In this document: positions 46,355 through 58,759 of the stretch, piece after piece
Layout: each line of letters starts with the position of its first letter
How positions within the stretch are numbered: the stretch's first letter is position 1
Assembly: GCA_023053685.1 (NCBI GenBank)
Contig: JALIGW010000001.1
Coordinates: forward strand, 50,918,859 to 50,982,858
Direction of reading: 5' to 3'
Source of the DNA: Diadophis punctatus similis
Taxonomy: Eukaryota; Chordata; Lepidosauria; Squamata; Dipsadidae
DNA length: 64,000 nt
The notes under the pieces: model-generated
What the model was told of the DNA's origin: nothing
Seen by the model: the letters and a program-made list of their open reading frames with translations, nothing else
The model's database searches: none
Program-made: the position numbers and the translations under genes

Positions 46355-48580
46355 AATGTAACTATACAAATTAATAACAAGAATATGTAGCTAAAATTAT
46401 ATTTTGGGCAATATTGGGCTTCAGATTTAGTGACCATCATCTAGACAACAGATTTCCTGGCAATTTGGATGGCAACTTTAGATACATTGTGGTCAACTGA
46501 TAACTTAGTAGAGATAGGCAGCTGTCTTTGTAGCCAGGTATTCTGCGGCTAATTAGTCTTTAAACAAACTGGTTTCTGATTGGTGCAGGTTGGTAAGGGG
46601 TGTTCTCTCAATGGCTCTTTGTGCCTGATTCTGATTGGTTGCTTTAGTGGTAGTGATTCTTGATTGGTCCTTTGCTCATGTCAGCTTCCAATTGACCAAT
46701 TAATTAGTCCCTACTCAATTGCCTGTGGTCTTGGTAGTGTACTTGACATCATGGAAGAGAAGGCACACCAAGACTTTCAGGCAGGGATTTTCCCCAGCAT
46801 TGTTTGAAGATACTTAAGAGGAAATTTATCCATTTATAATTTTTGAAGGGTTGTGCACCACAACTTAGAGAGTTCAGGGTATCATTTGGTGATATAGGGG
46901 CATTTGGAGGGTCAGAGCTGAATTTTTTCATATTTCCCCCCTAGGATGTTCAGGATGGGAATGGCAGACCAACCTCTCCTGTTCTACATTTAACATCTCC
47001 CCTGCCTAGTCATCAATTGCTATTTTTTCCAATCAGTTTTAGAGGTGATGATGACAGCTTTTAAAATTGGGAATGAGAATAGTTTCTTCTTAGTAGTGTC
47101 TGACTCTTGTTTCTATTCATAATGCATCACAAAATTAATAACAATAACAACTGTTATTTTAAATAAAAGTAAGATCGAAATGAGATCTTTATCTTTAGAT
47201 ACCAAAGAAATTAACTGATTTCCCCCCCTCCAAATACAACATGATAAATAAACTACGAAAATAGAGGACAGAGATGTTAACAAGTTTCAACAGCCTAGGT
47301 GGATTTCTACCAGCAATGAACTACACGAACCACACATTTAAATCAAACCAACATCAATTACTTGCCACATCTGATCCAATTTATACCGCTTGTTGGAAAT
47401 TGACCTATTCAAGTGCTTCATAATGGATCAATTGCTTCAACAGATGCAGGTAGAAACATAAATCTAAATCCTGGTCTCTCCCCTAAAACTCTAAGGTTAC
47501 TGTTTGTCAAGCCCTCCTGATTATGGCTTCTTGTTTTCCATTTGCTTGATTGGATTATTTGCATAAGAGCAAATTGGGCAGGCATGTGGACATGAAAAAC
47601 AGATCATTCTACGATGCATTAGAAATGGTTCAGCAAAAATTATCCGGAGTTGCCTTGAAAAGAAAGGCAACTCGGTATGTGGAAGTCTCATGGATTCATG
47701 TCAAATAAACTACAATTTACTCTAAAGATCACAAGTTATATGCTATTTAACAATTGATTTTATGCCTTTCTTGGAGAAATTTCATTGATTTCAATTTACA
47801 AAGTGAACCAATAAACAGACAATGATTTCCTTTAAACTTTCTACAGAAATTGAATATTTTATTATGTTATTACTCACACCCACATTAGTAAATTAAAATC
47901 CAGTCACTGCCCTTTTTAATCTGCAAGGTATCATATTTATCAACAGCATAGCTCATTCTATGTAAACAGTTTAATATGATGACATGTTTCAGGGTTTAGT
48001 CCATACTGAAGATTTGGTTGTACACTTCCTTTGCTATTTTCTTCTTTACAACCATATTTATTGCTGAATTTGAAAAGTTTACATTCGCTTTAATGTTAAG
48101 ATGTAATGGATGCTACATATGGCAGTGAAATATGATGGTACTAGCTGAATTCAAAAAAGCATTGATGGCCTACCTACAAAGTTTTTAGGGAACTGCAAGT
48201 TCTTCTAAAATAGTTCAATTTCCAACAACCTTTCCTATCTTTGCTGACAAAATGTTTTGGATAATAGAACTAATAGTCATTGGATCTCCTGACCATTTAG
48301 GAATTTAAAAGTTAATGCTGCATTTCAAATTGGACCCAGAAATGAATTGGAAGTGAAATCAGAAAGGACTGTGATAATATGAACAACTATATATTCCCTG
48401 TCAATGCTCCTCTGGCTTACCTTTGATCAGATAATTTCTGGCTTATTTTTAGAGGTAGCATCACTACATATAATTTATGACTAAATGTAAAACCAAGCCT
48501 TCAAACCACCCCCAAACTCCAAACAGTTTGCATTAAGGAAACAATAAACATATTCATATTAATATAACATAATTAACAGA
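46355..48580. other. No recognised feature
   Basis: A 2.2-kb stretch of AT-rich intron-like DNA. I see no exon and no bounded repeat. Confidence 0.4.
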
Positions 48581-49676
48581 AGGCCAAAAGCAACTTTAAT
48601 GGGTAAAAGGCTCTGGATATTGCCTCCGAAGGACTATACCGACTGTCCCTCCTTGGTTCTTGAGGGAGAAAAATTAACTCCCTCAGAACGGGTTCGCAAT
48701 TTGGGAGTCCTCCTAGATCCACAGCTAAAATTAGATCAGCACCTTGCAGCTGTGGCTAGGGGGGCTTTTGCACAGGTTCGCCTGGTGCACCAATTGCGAC
48801 CATACCTGGAGAAGGCGGTTCTACTCACGGTCACTCACGCCCTTGTCAACTTCCGATTGGACTACTGCAATGCGCTCTACATGGGGCTACCCTTGAAGAG
48901 GAGCCAAGATGGTGCAGTGGTTAAATGCAGCACTGCAGGCTACTGCTAGTTCAGCAGTTCAGCTGTTCAAATCTCACCGGCTCAAGGTTGACTCAGCCTT
49001 CCATCCTTCTGAGGTGGGTAAAATGAGGACCCAGATTGTTGGGGGCAATATGCTGAACTCTGTAAACCGCTTAGAGAGGGCTGTAAAGCACTATGAAGCG
49101 GTATATAAGTCTAAGTGCTATTGCTATTCGGAGACTTCAACTGGTGCAAAATGCGGCTGCGCGTGCTGTGGTGGGTGTTTCAAGATACACCCACGTAACT
49201 CCTATACTCCGCCAGCTGCATTGGTTGCCCATTGGTCTCCGGGTACAATTCAAGGTGTTGATCATCATCTTTAAAGCCCTACATACTTCCCTTCGACCGG
49301 TCAGGTCCCACAAAGTGGGTCTCCTCCAGGTCCCGTCAGCCAAACAGTGCCGACTGGTGGGGCCTAGGGGGAGGGCCTTCTCTGTAGGGGCCCCTGCTCT
49401 CTGGAACCAACTTCCCCCAGAGATCCAAATCATCCCCTCCCTGCTGGCCTTCCGAAAAGCCATTAAGACATGGCTCTTCTTGCAGGCGGGGTGATTTTGA
49501 GACGACCTCCCATCTGACGTCTCCCCCATATATGTATGATGTTATTTTTTAAAATTGTTTTTAATTGTTTTTAATTGATTTGTTTGATGTTCCCTAAAAT
49601 GTTCTACGCCGCCCTGAGTCCTCAGGGAGTAGGGCGGCATAGAAGAACTTCAAATAAATAAATAAATAAAATAAAT
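48581..49676 (+). mobile_element. L2-type LINE 3' portion, split by a SINE
   Basis: The plus strand encodes the L2 ORF2 C-terminus: RVRNLGVLLDPQLKLDQHLA, LVNFRLDYCNALYMGLPLK, then after the SINE RLQLVQNAAARAVVGVSRYT, PILRQLHWLPIGLRVQFKVL and SVGAPALWNQLPPEI, ending FLQAG. The 3' end has the L2-type GCCGCCCTGAGTCCTCAGGG hairpin and (AAAT)n. Both coding halves are open, so it is fairly young, but lacks endonuclease and most of the RT. Confidence 0.9.
48901..49128 (+). mobile_element. tRNA-derived SINE, copy 3, inside L2
   Basis: Complete SINE from GAGCCAAGATGGTGCAGTGG to AAGTGCTATTGCTATT, inserted in L2 coding sequence between LPLKR and RLQLVQ. Any target duplication is very short. Confidence 0.88.
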
Positions 49677-49689
49677 AAAAAATATCTGT

Positions 49690-50240
49690 GCTAGACATCT
49701 ATACTCAAAATGCCCTATAAGAAAGGTGAGTGCTTGTGAAGTTATTTCTGACAGAAGTGTGAGGAATCTATGAATTTCAAGAGCAATAGATTCTAAAGGG
49801 AAGGGATTCCCACAGATAGTTGTTCTGTACTCATTCCTTCTCCTCCTGTCATTTCTGTGCCCATTATATATGGTGGGGGACTCAAAGCATCCCCTCACAG
49901 GTTTACTCAATGGGAAGAGTAGACAATACATTTCAATAATGGCTAACTGGATTATAAAAAATTGTAGATTGCTATGGTCAAAACCTATATGGTCATAATT
50001 AGTATTTTCATTTCAGATGATAAAAAAAGCTTTGGTCCATATGAGGGTTCTTAAAAATGTTGTATCCAAAAGAACATTTACAAACAATCTCATGAATTAA
50101 TCCACTGAAGGAATTTCTAAGGTGCCTTGTCTTCTCAGTCTGCTGAGTAGACAAGACACCTACCAACACTATCTCCATCTTATCTAGATGAAGTCTCAGT
50201 TATCTTGTTCTTCTTCAGCAATTAATATTGATAGAGAACA
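49690..50240. other. No recognised feature
   Basis: Intron-like, no supported gene or repeat. Confidence 0.35.
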
Positions 50241-50384
50241 TCTGCTAACCTTCCCCTGGAGTGGGGAGGGAATGGAGATTTTACAGTATCGTTCCCCTGC
50301 CACGCCCACCAAGCCACGCCCACCAAGCTACGCCACGCCACGCCCACAGAACCAGTAGTAAAACAATTTGAATCCCACCACTGC
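50241..50384. mobile_element. hAT-B fragment (right end only)
   Basis: GTGGGGAGGGAATGGAGAT and tandem CCACGCCCACCAAG units resemble the left half of the 23.7 kb hAT-B copy in reverse, and the block ends AATCCCACCACTG. The left terminus is missing. Confidence 0.5.
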
Positions 50385-51201
50385 TCTATATGTCAACCTA
50401 TACCTAACAAAACAAGGCAGAATTGTTTTGAGTTTCTTTCTCTCACATTTACTCCTTTCTCAGAAGACATATATTTCTGTCATGCCTCGTCATCCTCTTC
50501 TCCTTTGCCTTGAGTCAACACACCCATTCCATCAAACAGAGTAATATCTTCACTGTTACAGCCGTGAGAAAGCATTCCACTTTAAATGCTTAGAGCAAAA
50601 CAAGTGCTGTATTAACAACTCCACATCCCAATCTACAAAATTCCATCCAGATAGATAAAACATCTGATGGTATTAAAGACTACTTAAAGATGTAAACGGA
50701 GTCACATTATCTCCCCGTTGCTATATTAATAAACTCTATCCTCTGACATTATTCTAGTAAAAACCACTCTATAGGTTTTTTAAAAACATATTCTTTAATT
50801 GTTTTTAAAATAATGACATAAAAATGAGAAAACATAGAAAAATAAAAATATATACATTGCCAAAGCAAAAAAAAATACAGAATGTACTTGAATAATAATC
50901 ACATTGTAACTATTTATATAGCCAAAATGATATATTATACCCTTTTTTAAAAGTTATTTTTCCCTCTTTTTAATTAAAAAAAATCCTACTCTAAAACATA
51001 AAAGATTGGGATGTTGAGTTGTTAATACAGCACTTGTTTTGCTCTAAACATTTATAGATGGTAGTTTCTCATGGCAGTAACAGTGAAGATATTACTCTGA
51101 TGGAATGGGGGGGGGTTGACTCAAGGCAAAGGAGAAGAGGATGACGAGGTATTACAGAAATATCTGTCTCCAATACCTCTTCCAACCCCATGATTCTATG
51201 A
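50385..51201. other. No recognised feature
   Basis: AT-rich. One stretch (about 50,540-50,620) is echoed in inverted form near 51,020-51,110 (AACACTTGTTTTGCTCTAAAC-type and TTACTCTGATGGAAT-type text), giving a loose 500-bp inverted repeat that I cannot name. Confidence 0.35.
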
Positions 51202-51209
51202 TTCTAAGT

Positions 51210-51551
51210 CAGTGGTTCCCAACCTTTTTGTGATCGAGTACCACTTGGAGGTCCCGTACAGTCGCCGCGTACCATCTGGTTCCAGAGAAACTAAATTTCC
51301 ATAATTGTACCGTTCCTTTTTTGGTCCCGCGCATCCAGCAACTGGATTCTTTGGCCGCTGGGACCAGGTGGGTGGCGTGTGGCAACAGTTGCAAATCGTT
51401 GCCAGATTATCTTGTGTTAGGCAGTAAACATTTTTGTGAAGTAAAAAATAACTAACTAAAAATCGTTCATGACCCCGAAAGTGTTCGCGTACCACCTGGA
51501 AGGCCCTCGTGTACCACTAGTGGTACACGTACCACAGGTTGGGAACCACTG
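51210..51551. mobile_element. hAT-D element, copy 2, intact
   Basis: Ends CAGTGGTTCCCAACCTTTTT and CAGGTTGGGAACCACTG, with a perfect 8-bp target duplication TTCTAAGT (51,202-51,209 and 51,552-51,559). At 342 bp it gives the uninterrupted structure of the copy at 33.6-34.7 kb. No transposase. Bases 51,560-52,529 show nothing classifiable. Confidence 0.94.
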
Positions 51552-52537
51552 TTCTAAGTGGTAAAAAGGGTAAACAAATGATTCAATAACAACATGTTTT
51601 GAACTAAAGCTAAAATATATATTGTAAATATTTAGAAGTGGATAGTAATTTAGTTGTGCATTCTTCTGAATTTATTTGTTTTAAAAAGATCCGTATTCCA
51701 CTCGCTGCCGTCCTGATGAAACAGAGTGAAGCACAATATAGTTATTTAGTGTGTAAATATCCCTCCACATAAGGTTCCTCTATTGGCTCCAACTGTTAGC
51801 CTTATTTTTCAGCATTAAATCTGAATTTCCTTGCATGGTTGGTTTAAATGAGGTCATTACATTGCCATCCACGGTTTAATTAATATTTCTTTGCTTTCTC
51901 ATTTCAATTAGTGAACAGTCAAACAGAGTGGCCCTGATCCTGATCTTATTTGCTAGCATAAAAAAGGGGAATGCTATCACTAAAGGTTTCAAGCAGGATA
52001 TTAATCATATAAAACAGATAATTCAACTTTATCTGCGGTAAGAACTATTAGAAATCCTGTGCAGGGATAGTCATTCTGAACAATTATTTTATAATTCTGT
52101 TTCATCAGATTTATATCAGTATAAATGGAAATGTCCTGTAGTAAATCAGGAACTAATTGCTGCAAATCTGATTCTTACATGTGGATCCAAAACCTGCTTG
52201 CTTGGAAGCATGTCGTATTGATTTAGGCAACCTGACAAATAAGTTCCTATGGGGCATTTACTGGCCAGCACTATAGAATTTTCTTGAGTATTTGACAAAA
52301 CATATTAAAAAGGGAAAGATGAGGGCTTAATTGAAACAAAAGGCAATTTTGTATGCAGCAGTTTGTATTCGACAGAGCATCCCAGTATAAAATATAGGCA
52401 TATTTCATGAAATGTGAAGGATGTCAGATTTTAGTTCAAAATATTAAAACAATTTGTTTCTTTCCCCATCATCCTAGCTTTTTAGTAGCACTTGATAACT
52501 TTAACAGCAATTTGATAATGGGACTCAGTATCTAAAG

Positions 52538-52772
52538 CAGTAGTTCTTAACCTGGGGGTCGCGACCCCTTTGGGGGTCGAACGACCCTTTCACAGGGGTT
52601 GGGAAACTTCGCCCGGATGCCGCCATTTGGATTCTTTTACCCTCTGTGCATGCACAGAATGCTTTTCGCATGCGCAGAGGGTAAAAGAACTCAAATGGCG
52701 GTGGTGAGGTGGGTCACGGTGGGGTCACGGGACGGGGGTGGGTCATGGCATTAGGAAGGTTGAGAACCACTG
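52538..52772. mobile_element. SPIN-like hAT element
   Basis: Left end CAGTAGTTCTTAACCTGGGG followed by GTCGCGACCCCTTTGGGGGT and GAACGACCCTTTCACAGGGG; right end AGGAAGGTTGAGAACCACTG. Both ends agree with the SPACE INVADERS (SPIN) hAT family as I remember it. Target duplication ATCTAAAG / ATCTAGAG (one mismatch). Internally deleted at 235 bp. SPIN is known for horizontal transfer among tetrapods, including lizards. Confidence 0.85.
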
Positions 52773-52780
52773 ATCTAGAG

Positions 52781-52908
52781 CAAGGATGTGAAACTCGTGG
52801 GCTGGATGCATAATGTGCCAGCTCCGCCCATGCCCGGTTTAGCAAAGGGGGAAAAAGTCCCGATAAGTCAGGTGATGCTGCCGTGATGACATGAGTTTGA
52901 CACCCCTG
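52781..52908. mobile_element. hAT-E miniature element beside the SPIN copy
   Basis: Ends CAAGGATGTGAAACTC and GAGTTTGACACCCCTG. Its target copies are ATCTAGAG (52,773-52,780) and ACCTAGAG (52,909-52,916). The left target copy is also the right target copy of the SPIN-like element. Confidence 0.8.
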
Positions 52909-53111
52909 ACCTAGAGAAATGGAGGTTTTCCCTTTGCTGGATGTGTTCAAGCAGAGTTTGGATGGTCAACAGTCAAGTCATATTTTAGATTTCTGCACAG
53001 AGCAAAGAAAGGAATGACTTGAAGACCTAAATTGTCCCTGTCACCTCTATCATTCCATGACTAAGAAAAGGCCTATTCCTCCTCCTAAGTCAAAGTTAAA
53101 CACTTCTCTAT

Positions 53112-53502
<391 letters not shown>

Positions 53503-53668
53503 ATGTTAAAGCCAAATTCTGTATGGCATAGTTCAGGCGGGAGAGGAAGTGGCCTTGTTTTAATGTATATGTCTTTCCTCAATACTACATGTCAGAATTT
53601 TGGAAAGCAGGTCCCATAATCCCAGAACACTAGAAGCTATCAATAGTCACTCACAGAAAGAAAGTCAC

Positions 53669-53778
53669 TTTGCAAATCTTCAAAGACATTCTCATTCCAA
53701 TGATTGTTCTTTGTGATCCAAATTTTGGCACTGAAAATAGGCTGCCAGGTAATGTTAACTGCAAATGTACTAGAAAAC
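53669..53778 (-). CDS. USH2A: Possible FN3-domain exon of the USH2A-like gene
   Basis: The minus strand reads FSSTFAVNITWQPIFSAKIW then ITKNNHWNENVFEDLQ, an FN3 B-C strand region with core Trp. Acceptor AG is at 53,779-53,780. A donor GTGACT after CAA A (53,663-53,668) leaves phase 1 and joins in frame to the 45.4 kb exon, giving EDLQ-N-LKVFTPYQ. A stronger donor GTGAGT ends the exon at 53,655 (after DFLS) but in the wrong phase, so it would need another exon between. The joined domain would be some ten residues short between the core Trp and Tyr. Tentative. Confidence 0.4.
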
Positions 53779-53779
53779 C

Positions 53780-54329
53780 TAAATTAAGAGTAAATGACAG
53801 ATGAAAGGATAGTGAAGCTGTAGTGCAATCTTTCATGCTTTCCCATTGTAGAATTAAGTAACAGACAACCATGTTTCACAATTTCATTCTCAAGAATGCT
53901 TGAGGAAGTGCTCTTTTTACATAATTTTTAACTTCTCAAAAAATTAATATATTTTGCCTATTGCTTTATACCGTACCGATATCTCGCCTCTTGCATAATT
54001 CAGATTCAAGTTATCTATTCATCAGATGAGAAAGTAAACTTTTAATAAATAATTGGTTCTGGGTAAAAGCAAACAGAGATAGAGAAGCTCTTTTTATCCC
54101 ATTTACCTAATAACTTTGATTTTTAAAGCAGCCCCATGCTGAATATACAAAATAAATATCTCCTCTACCACTTCTTTCCTAAGGGGAAAAACATTTTTAA
54201 CAAAGAGAAAGGAGACACAAGGAGGAGATGGCTGAAGCAGAGATGCAATCTTTGAAAGTTGGATGGTATACAATTATTATTATTGTTATTATATGCACAA
54301 TAATGTAAAATTACAGCTTCCGGTTTAGC
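53780..54329. other. No recognised feature
   Basis: AT-rich, no supported gene or repeat. Confidence 0.35.
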
Positions 54330-55570
54330 TGCTGTTGGCCTTCATATAAATTGAGTTCTTCCTAAGAAGATATGCTGTCATAAGGTATCGGTGTAGTATA
54401 CAGGATCTGTGGATCCAAGCAGTGTGGCCTTTTGTAATTGACAGATGGACAATTTGTCAACACAGAGATTTTCTCCAATATTTATAGCACCCAGTGGGCC
54501 GATAACCAGAGACCACCATGGCCAGTTTATGTTGCAATCTTTCAACGTTTATTTTCAGATTTTGATACTTTGTGATCTATTCCAGTTCGTTGTCTTCTAT
54601 TCTACTGTCCTCTGGTATTGCCACTTCCATTATCCACACTTTCTTCTTTCAACCACAGTTAAGTCTGGTGTGTTGTGAGCCATGTTTTTATCCATTTGTA
54701 TTAGCAAATCCCACACCATTTTAACCTGCTCGTTTTCAACTACCTCAACTCTATGTTCCCACCATTTTTTCTTTACTGCCACATGATAATTTTTAAAGTT
54801 ATTCCAGGTGACTGTGTTATGTTATGGTTGATAATAGTTTGCATGATCTTCTCACACAAGCTGATAATATGATTTATTGTTTTTTCTGCTTCTTTGAACA
54901 GTCTGCATTTTTTGGTCAAGCCTTCAGTTTCTTTTTTTTAATGTTCCAGTTGTAAGCCATTGCTAGGTTTTACCTTTACCTACTTTCCCCTTGTAGAAAT
55001 TGTCCATGCAATGCTTTTCCTTGCCAGCATTCTGTTCTTGTTTTTATTACATTATTTCAATATTCATGTTTTCTTTCCTGTACATTCAGTAAGTTCCAAT
55101 TTTTAACTTTCATCGATGATTGTTCTTGGCTGTTTTCTACACAATCAGCCAATGCATGTTTTTCTTCTTTGACAGTTTGACTTGAAGTAAACCTCTATCT
55201 CTATTTCTGTAGGGCATGTATAATCTATCAATATCACCACAGGGATTCAATGCATAATGAATACTTATCACTTTTCTTATTTTTCGGTCCAAACTGCCCA
55301 GTACAGCTTGCATCCAGTTAATAATTCCTGTCACAGATATGGCCCAAGTATTGATGGTTTTGATGGTGTGTTCTCTATGGACTTTTATCTTTAGAAGTTT
55401 TCTCATTCTTTAAATGTATTCTTTAGTAATTTTAGCAATTTTAACTTATCCATACTTGACATTATCCAATGTAAAATGCTCAGACTTGCAGGCTTCATCC
55501 TGACAGAACTTGATGGTTTGGCCATTTGGCATTTGAATTCCATTACTGTTTGTGATTTAACCTTGAATTG
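54330..55570 (-). mobile_element. R4/Dong-like LINE fragment
   Basis: The minus strand carries VHREHTIKTINTWAISVTGI, INWMQAVLGSLDRKIRKVIS, IHYALNPCGDIDRLYMPYRN and RDRGLLQVKLSKKK. This TINTWA ... LDRK-x-RK ... LNP-x-x-D-x-DRLY pattern follows the RT in R4/Dong-type LINEs. The stretch 54,330-55,130 reads as the degraded C-terminal remainder with many stops. The clade name is from memory. Confidence 0.65.
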
Positions 55571-55616
55571 TTCAGAGGACAGTCTCTATTTATTTGATAT
55601 AGAGCAGAAAAGGATG

Positions 55617-55844
55617 GAGAGCCAGTTTGGTATAGTAGTTAAGACACCAGGCTAGAAACCAGGAGTTCTAGTCCTGCTTTAGGCACTAAGCCAGCTGGGT
55701 GACTTTGGGCCAGTCGCTCTCTTTCAGCCCTAGGAAGAAGAGAATGGCAAATAACTTCTGGGAAAAAAAACTTCGAAAAAAGCCAGAGGGATTTATCCAG
55801 GAAGTCACTAGAAGTTAATACTGAATTGAAGGCACATAAACATA

Positions 55845-55845
<1 letters not shown>
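55617..55845 (+). mobile_element. tRNA-derived SINE (second family), full length
   Basis: A box TGGTATAGTAGTTAAG, B box GTTCTAGTCC, then GTGACTTTGGGCCAGTCGCT. The 3' part CAGGAAGTCACTAGAAG resembles a BovB-type 3' end, as in Sauria-type SINEs mobilised by BovB. It runs into a (CA)n tract. Confidence 0.75.

Positions 55846-55940
<95 letters not shown>
55846..55940. repeat. (CA)n/(GA)n microsatellite at a SINE 3' end
   Basis: About nine CA units followed by about 40 GA units, continuing from the SINE end. Confidence 0.96.
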
Positions 55941-55943
<3 letters not shown>

Positions 55944-55944
55944 A

Positions 55945-57179
55945 ATAAAGCTTTGCTACTAAAAGAAGAAACACATGTAAAAAAGTAAGATTTCAAGCAA
56001 GACATAACATGATATTTCCTAGAGATAGTAAGGTTAGTCCAAATTGAACTTGAATTAAACCTCACCTTATTTAAAACAATGATGGAGAGTAATTTTTTTT
56101 ACTGTGTGACATGAATTCTGCATGTAGTGAGGATTGCCTCTATCCCCACTGGCCTGGATCAAATGAAAGTAATAGAAAATGGTACATGAATTGTAAAAAC
56201 TCTACTGCAGCAGGAGACAAAAAGAAAAGAAAGAAAAGAAAAGAAATCTAAGCCTCCTTCTCACATGGGATGGTACAGGCACCAATCTGCTTCCATTTAC
56301 CATGTGTGAAAGAGCAAGGTGATCAAGACCAAGTCTGTGTGTATGTGGTAGCTAGGTTGCATCTTTCATTTGTACTTCAATCAGCAACAAATCTCACTAA
56401 CATGAACTTTTTCCTTTATTGCTTCCATTTTGTTAACATTCCTGTCAACCCTAGTGCCATAGATATGAGACTATTTGCATTTTACTTTTGTAGTCATAAG
56501 CAATATTTTTTTCTTTTATTAAATATCATAAAGAGAAGATTTAACTTTTTTAAAAAAGTGCTGTACTGTACCTATTATTTTAAGACAAATAGTTACTTTC
56601 TGTTTACTTTGCTTTGCAGCCCTCCTGTGTAGCTTACCCATGAGCCAGGGAGAACAAGTTTAATTTATCATTAGCAGTTTATGTGCCCTTTAATTGGAAT
56701 CAATGTGCTAGCCTAGGCAAATTGTCTACGTAGCCTCCTCTGAAATATCTGCATACCTTAAATGGCATGATAGCTTGTTGAAAGGAGGCAGACAATTTAC
56801 ATTCTACTGGTGTGTTATAAATAAATTATAAGAACAGATTAGAATTATGCATTTACGCCTACTAGTGAGTGTGAAATGCATAATTCACAAGTGGTGAACC
56901 CTTAAGAGACTCCTGAATTCCCCAATCACAAGCATGCTGATGAAGGTATATTTTTCAATTCCCACTGTTCTCTGCTTTTGTTATTTTCATACCTTCACTG
57001 GCTACTAAGTTAGGACCTTCCTGATTATTTATTACCCATTAAAGCTTAGCTGAATAGTGTCTCCTTTTTTAGATCAAAGTTTTTTAAAAAGCTTTCAGTA
57101 TCTCTTTTCAATAGTTATATTCAATAGCCAAGATTTCAGTGCTGGAAGCAATATAAGATTGATTTGTTTCCAGACTTTT
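55945..57179. other. No recognised feature
   Basis: AT-rich intron-like DNA with a short GAAAA repeat near 56,224. No exon supported. Confidence 0.4.
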
Positions 57180-57418
57180 CGAAATTGATAATGGTGGCAC
57201 AATGGTTAGAATGCAGTACTGCAGGGCTAACTCACTGCTCATTCCAGAAGTTCGATTCTGAGCGGCTCAAGGTTGACTCATCCTTCCATCCTTCCGAGGT
57301 GGGTAAAATGAGGACCCAGATTGTTGGGAGCAATATGCTGAATCTGTAAACTGCTTAGAGAGAGCTGTAAATCACTGTGAATCAGTATATAAGTCCAAGT
57401 GTTATTGCTATTGCTAAT
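57180..57418 (+). mobile_element. tRNA-derived SINE, copy 4
   Basis: Head ATGGTGGCACAATGGTTAGA, B box GTTCGATTC, body AAAATGAGGACCCAGATTG, tail TAAGTCCAAGTGTTATTGC. More diverged than the copy at 48.9 kb. Bases 57,419-57,721 are unclassified. Confidence 0.83.
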
Positions 57419-57721
57419 GTATTAAAATGTATATATGAATGGTGCATATATGTATGTAAGTTATATGCCATTCTGGATAAATATATTTAGGACAATCCTA
57501 CTGAAATTAATTAAATTCACATTGGTTGTAACTAATTTTCATTCTATTGCTTTCATTGGGCCTACTTTAAATAAGATTCCTGGGTTTCAACTGCTATAGA
57601 AATTATAAAGTGGCAAATGATTTTAATTTCAGACCAGCGAAATGTATTTTTTAGTATAAGTGCTTTCAGCATATGCATACATACATTTTTAAAAAATCCC
57701 TAACCCCATGTATGGAGTAGC

Positions 57722-58755
57722 ATGCCTCTTTCTCAATCGCAAGTCCTTCACCAGAGACTTGAGAATTTGAGGGTTCTGCCATTGCAGTATCTCAGGGCCA
57801 GGGGATTCAGCTGTTGCAAGGCAATTCAGGGAAGAGCCAGGGAGGGTTCTGATGACACTGTCTCCCGCGCGCTCCCTTCCCTCCCCGCCGCCAGCCTGGC
57901 CACCGTCTCAAAGATGGGGAGCGCCACACGGGAAGAGAAAAGGCAGCAAAACTTGCAAGAGTGGAGATAGGAGAGCAAAACAAGTGAGTGAACCTTCAGC
58001 CTGCCGGCTGGCCTCTTTATTCCCCCTCGCTCCCAAGGAAAGCCCTCTGGAATGGCAGAGGCAGCACACATGGCTGCAAGAGGAAGAAAGCCTGTGTGAG
58101 ACCCAGATGCTTTCTGTCTCCCCTTGTCACAGAAGCATCAACCCCACACTCTCTTGTCTCTCTTAGCAGCTACCCCCTTCTCGCTCTCCCTCTCCCTCCT
58201 GGGCAACCCCGTGTGAAAAACAGGGTAGCTCCTAGCAAAGAGGGGAGAGTGAGGAGTTGCTGCTTCTGTGACGAGAGGAGTCGGAAAGCATCTGGGTCTC
58301 ACCTGGCCTCTCTTCCTCTCGCAGTGTGTGCTGCCACTGCCATTCCAGAGGGCTTTCCTTGGGAGTAAGGGGGAATAAAGAGGCCATAAAGCGGGTTGGT
58401 GCATGGCCGCTGTTGCTACTCATGTTGTTGCTGAGCTCCTGGAGAGCCACACTCATGCTGGCGATCCGGGGGCAGGGGAAACTGGCCGCTACCTCCTACC
58501 TCAGGAGCCAGCTGGGGGCGAGCCAGGCAGGGGTGGTGGCAATGATGGAGTTCGGCGCTCGGGCCATGCGGAGCCACTCTACCAGGGGGCCACAGAGTGG
58601 CAGCTGGCCTCTCCCATCCTTCCCGGAGAGCGCCCCTGCTGATGGGAGGCAGGTAGGCGATGCATGGGGAGGGCAATTAGCATGCCGCCCTGAGTCCTAT
58701 GGGATTGGGCGGCCTATAAGAACTTTAAATTAAATTAAATTAAATTAAATACTTC
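57722..58755 (+). mobile_element. GC-rich block ending in an L2-type tail
   Basis: GC-rich, C/T-rich sequence ending in GCCGCCCTGAGTCCTATGGG, the L2 3' hairpin, then (AAATT)n. The central part is a large inverted repeat (58,010-58,396). No L2 coding sequence is recognisable, so it may be a rearranged or non-autonomous L2 derivative. Confidence 0.5.
58010..58396. repeat. Large imperfect inverted repeat
   Basis: Left arm about 58,010-58,180 and right arm about 58,220-58,396. Both contain GGCCTCTTTATTCCCCCT, CCAAGGAAAGCCCTCTGGAA, TGGCAGCACACA-type and GAGACCCAGATGCTTTC in complementary order, with a spacer of about 40 bp. Confidence 0.85.
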
Positions 58756-58759
58756 TATA

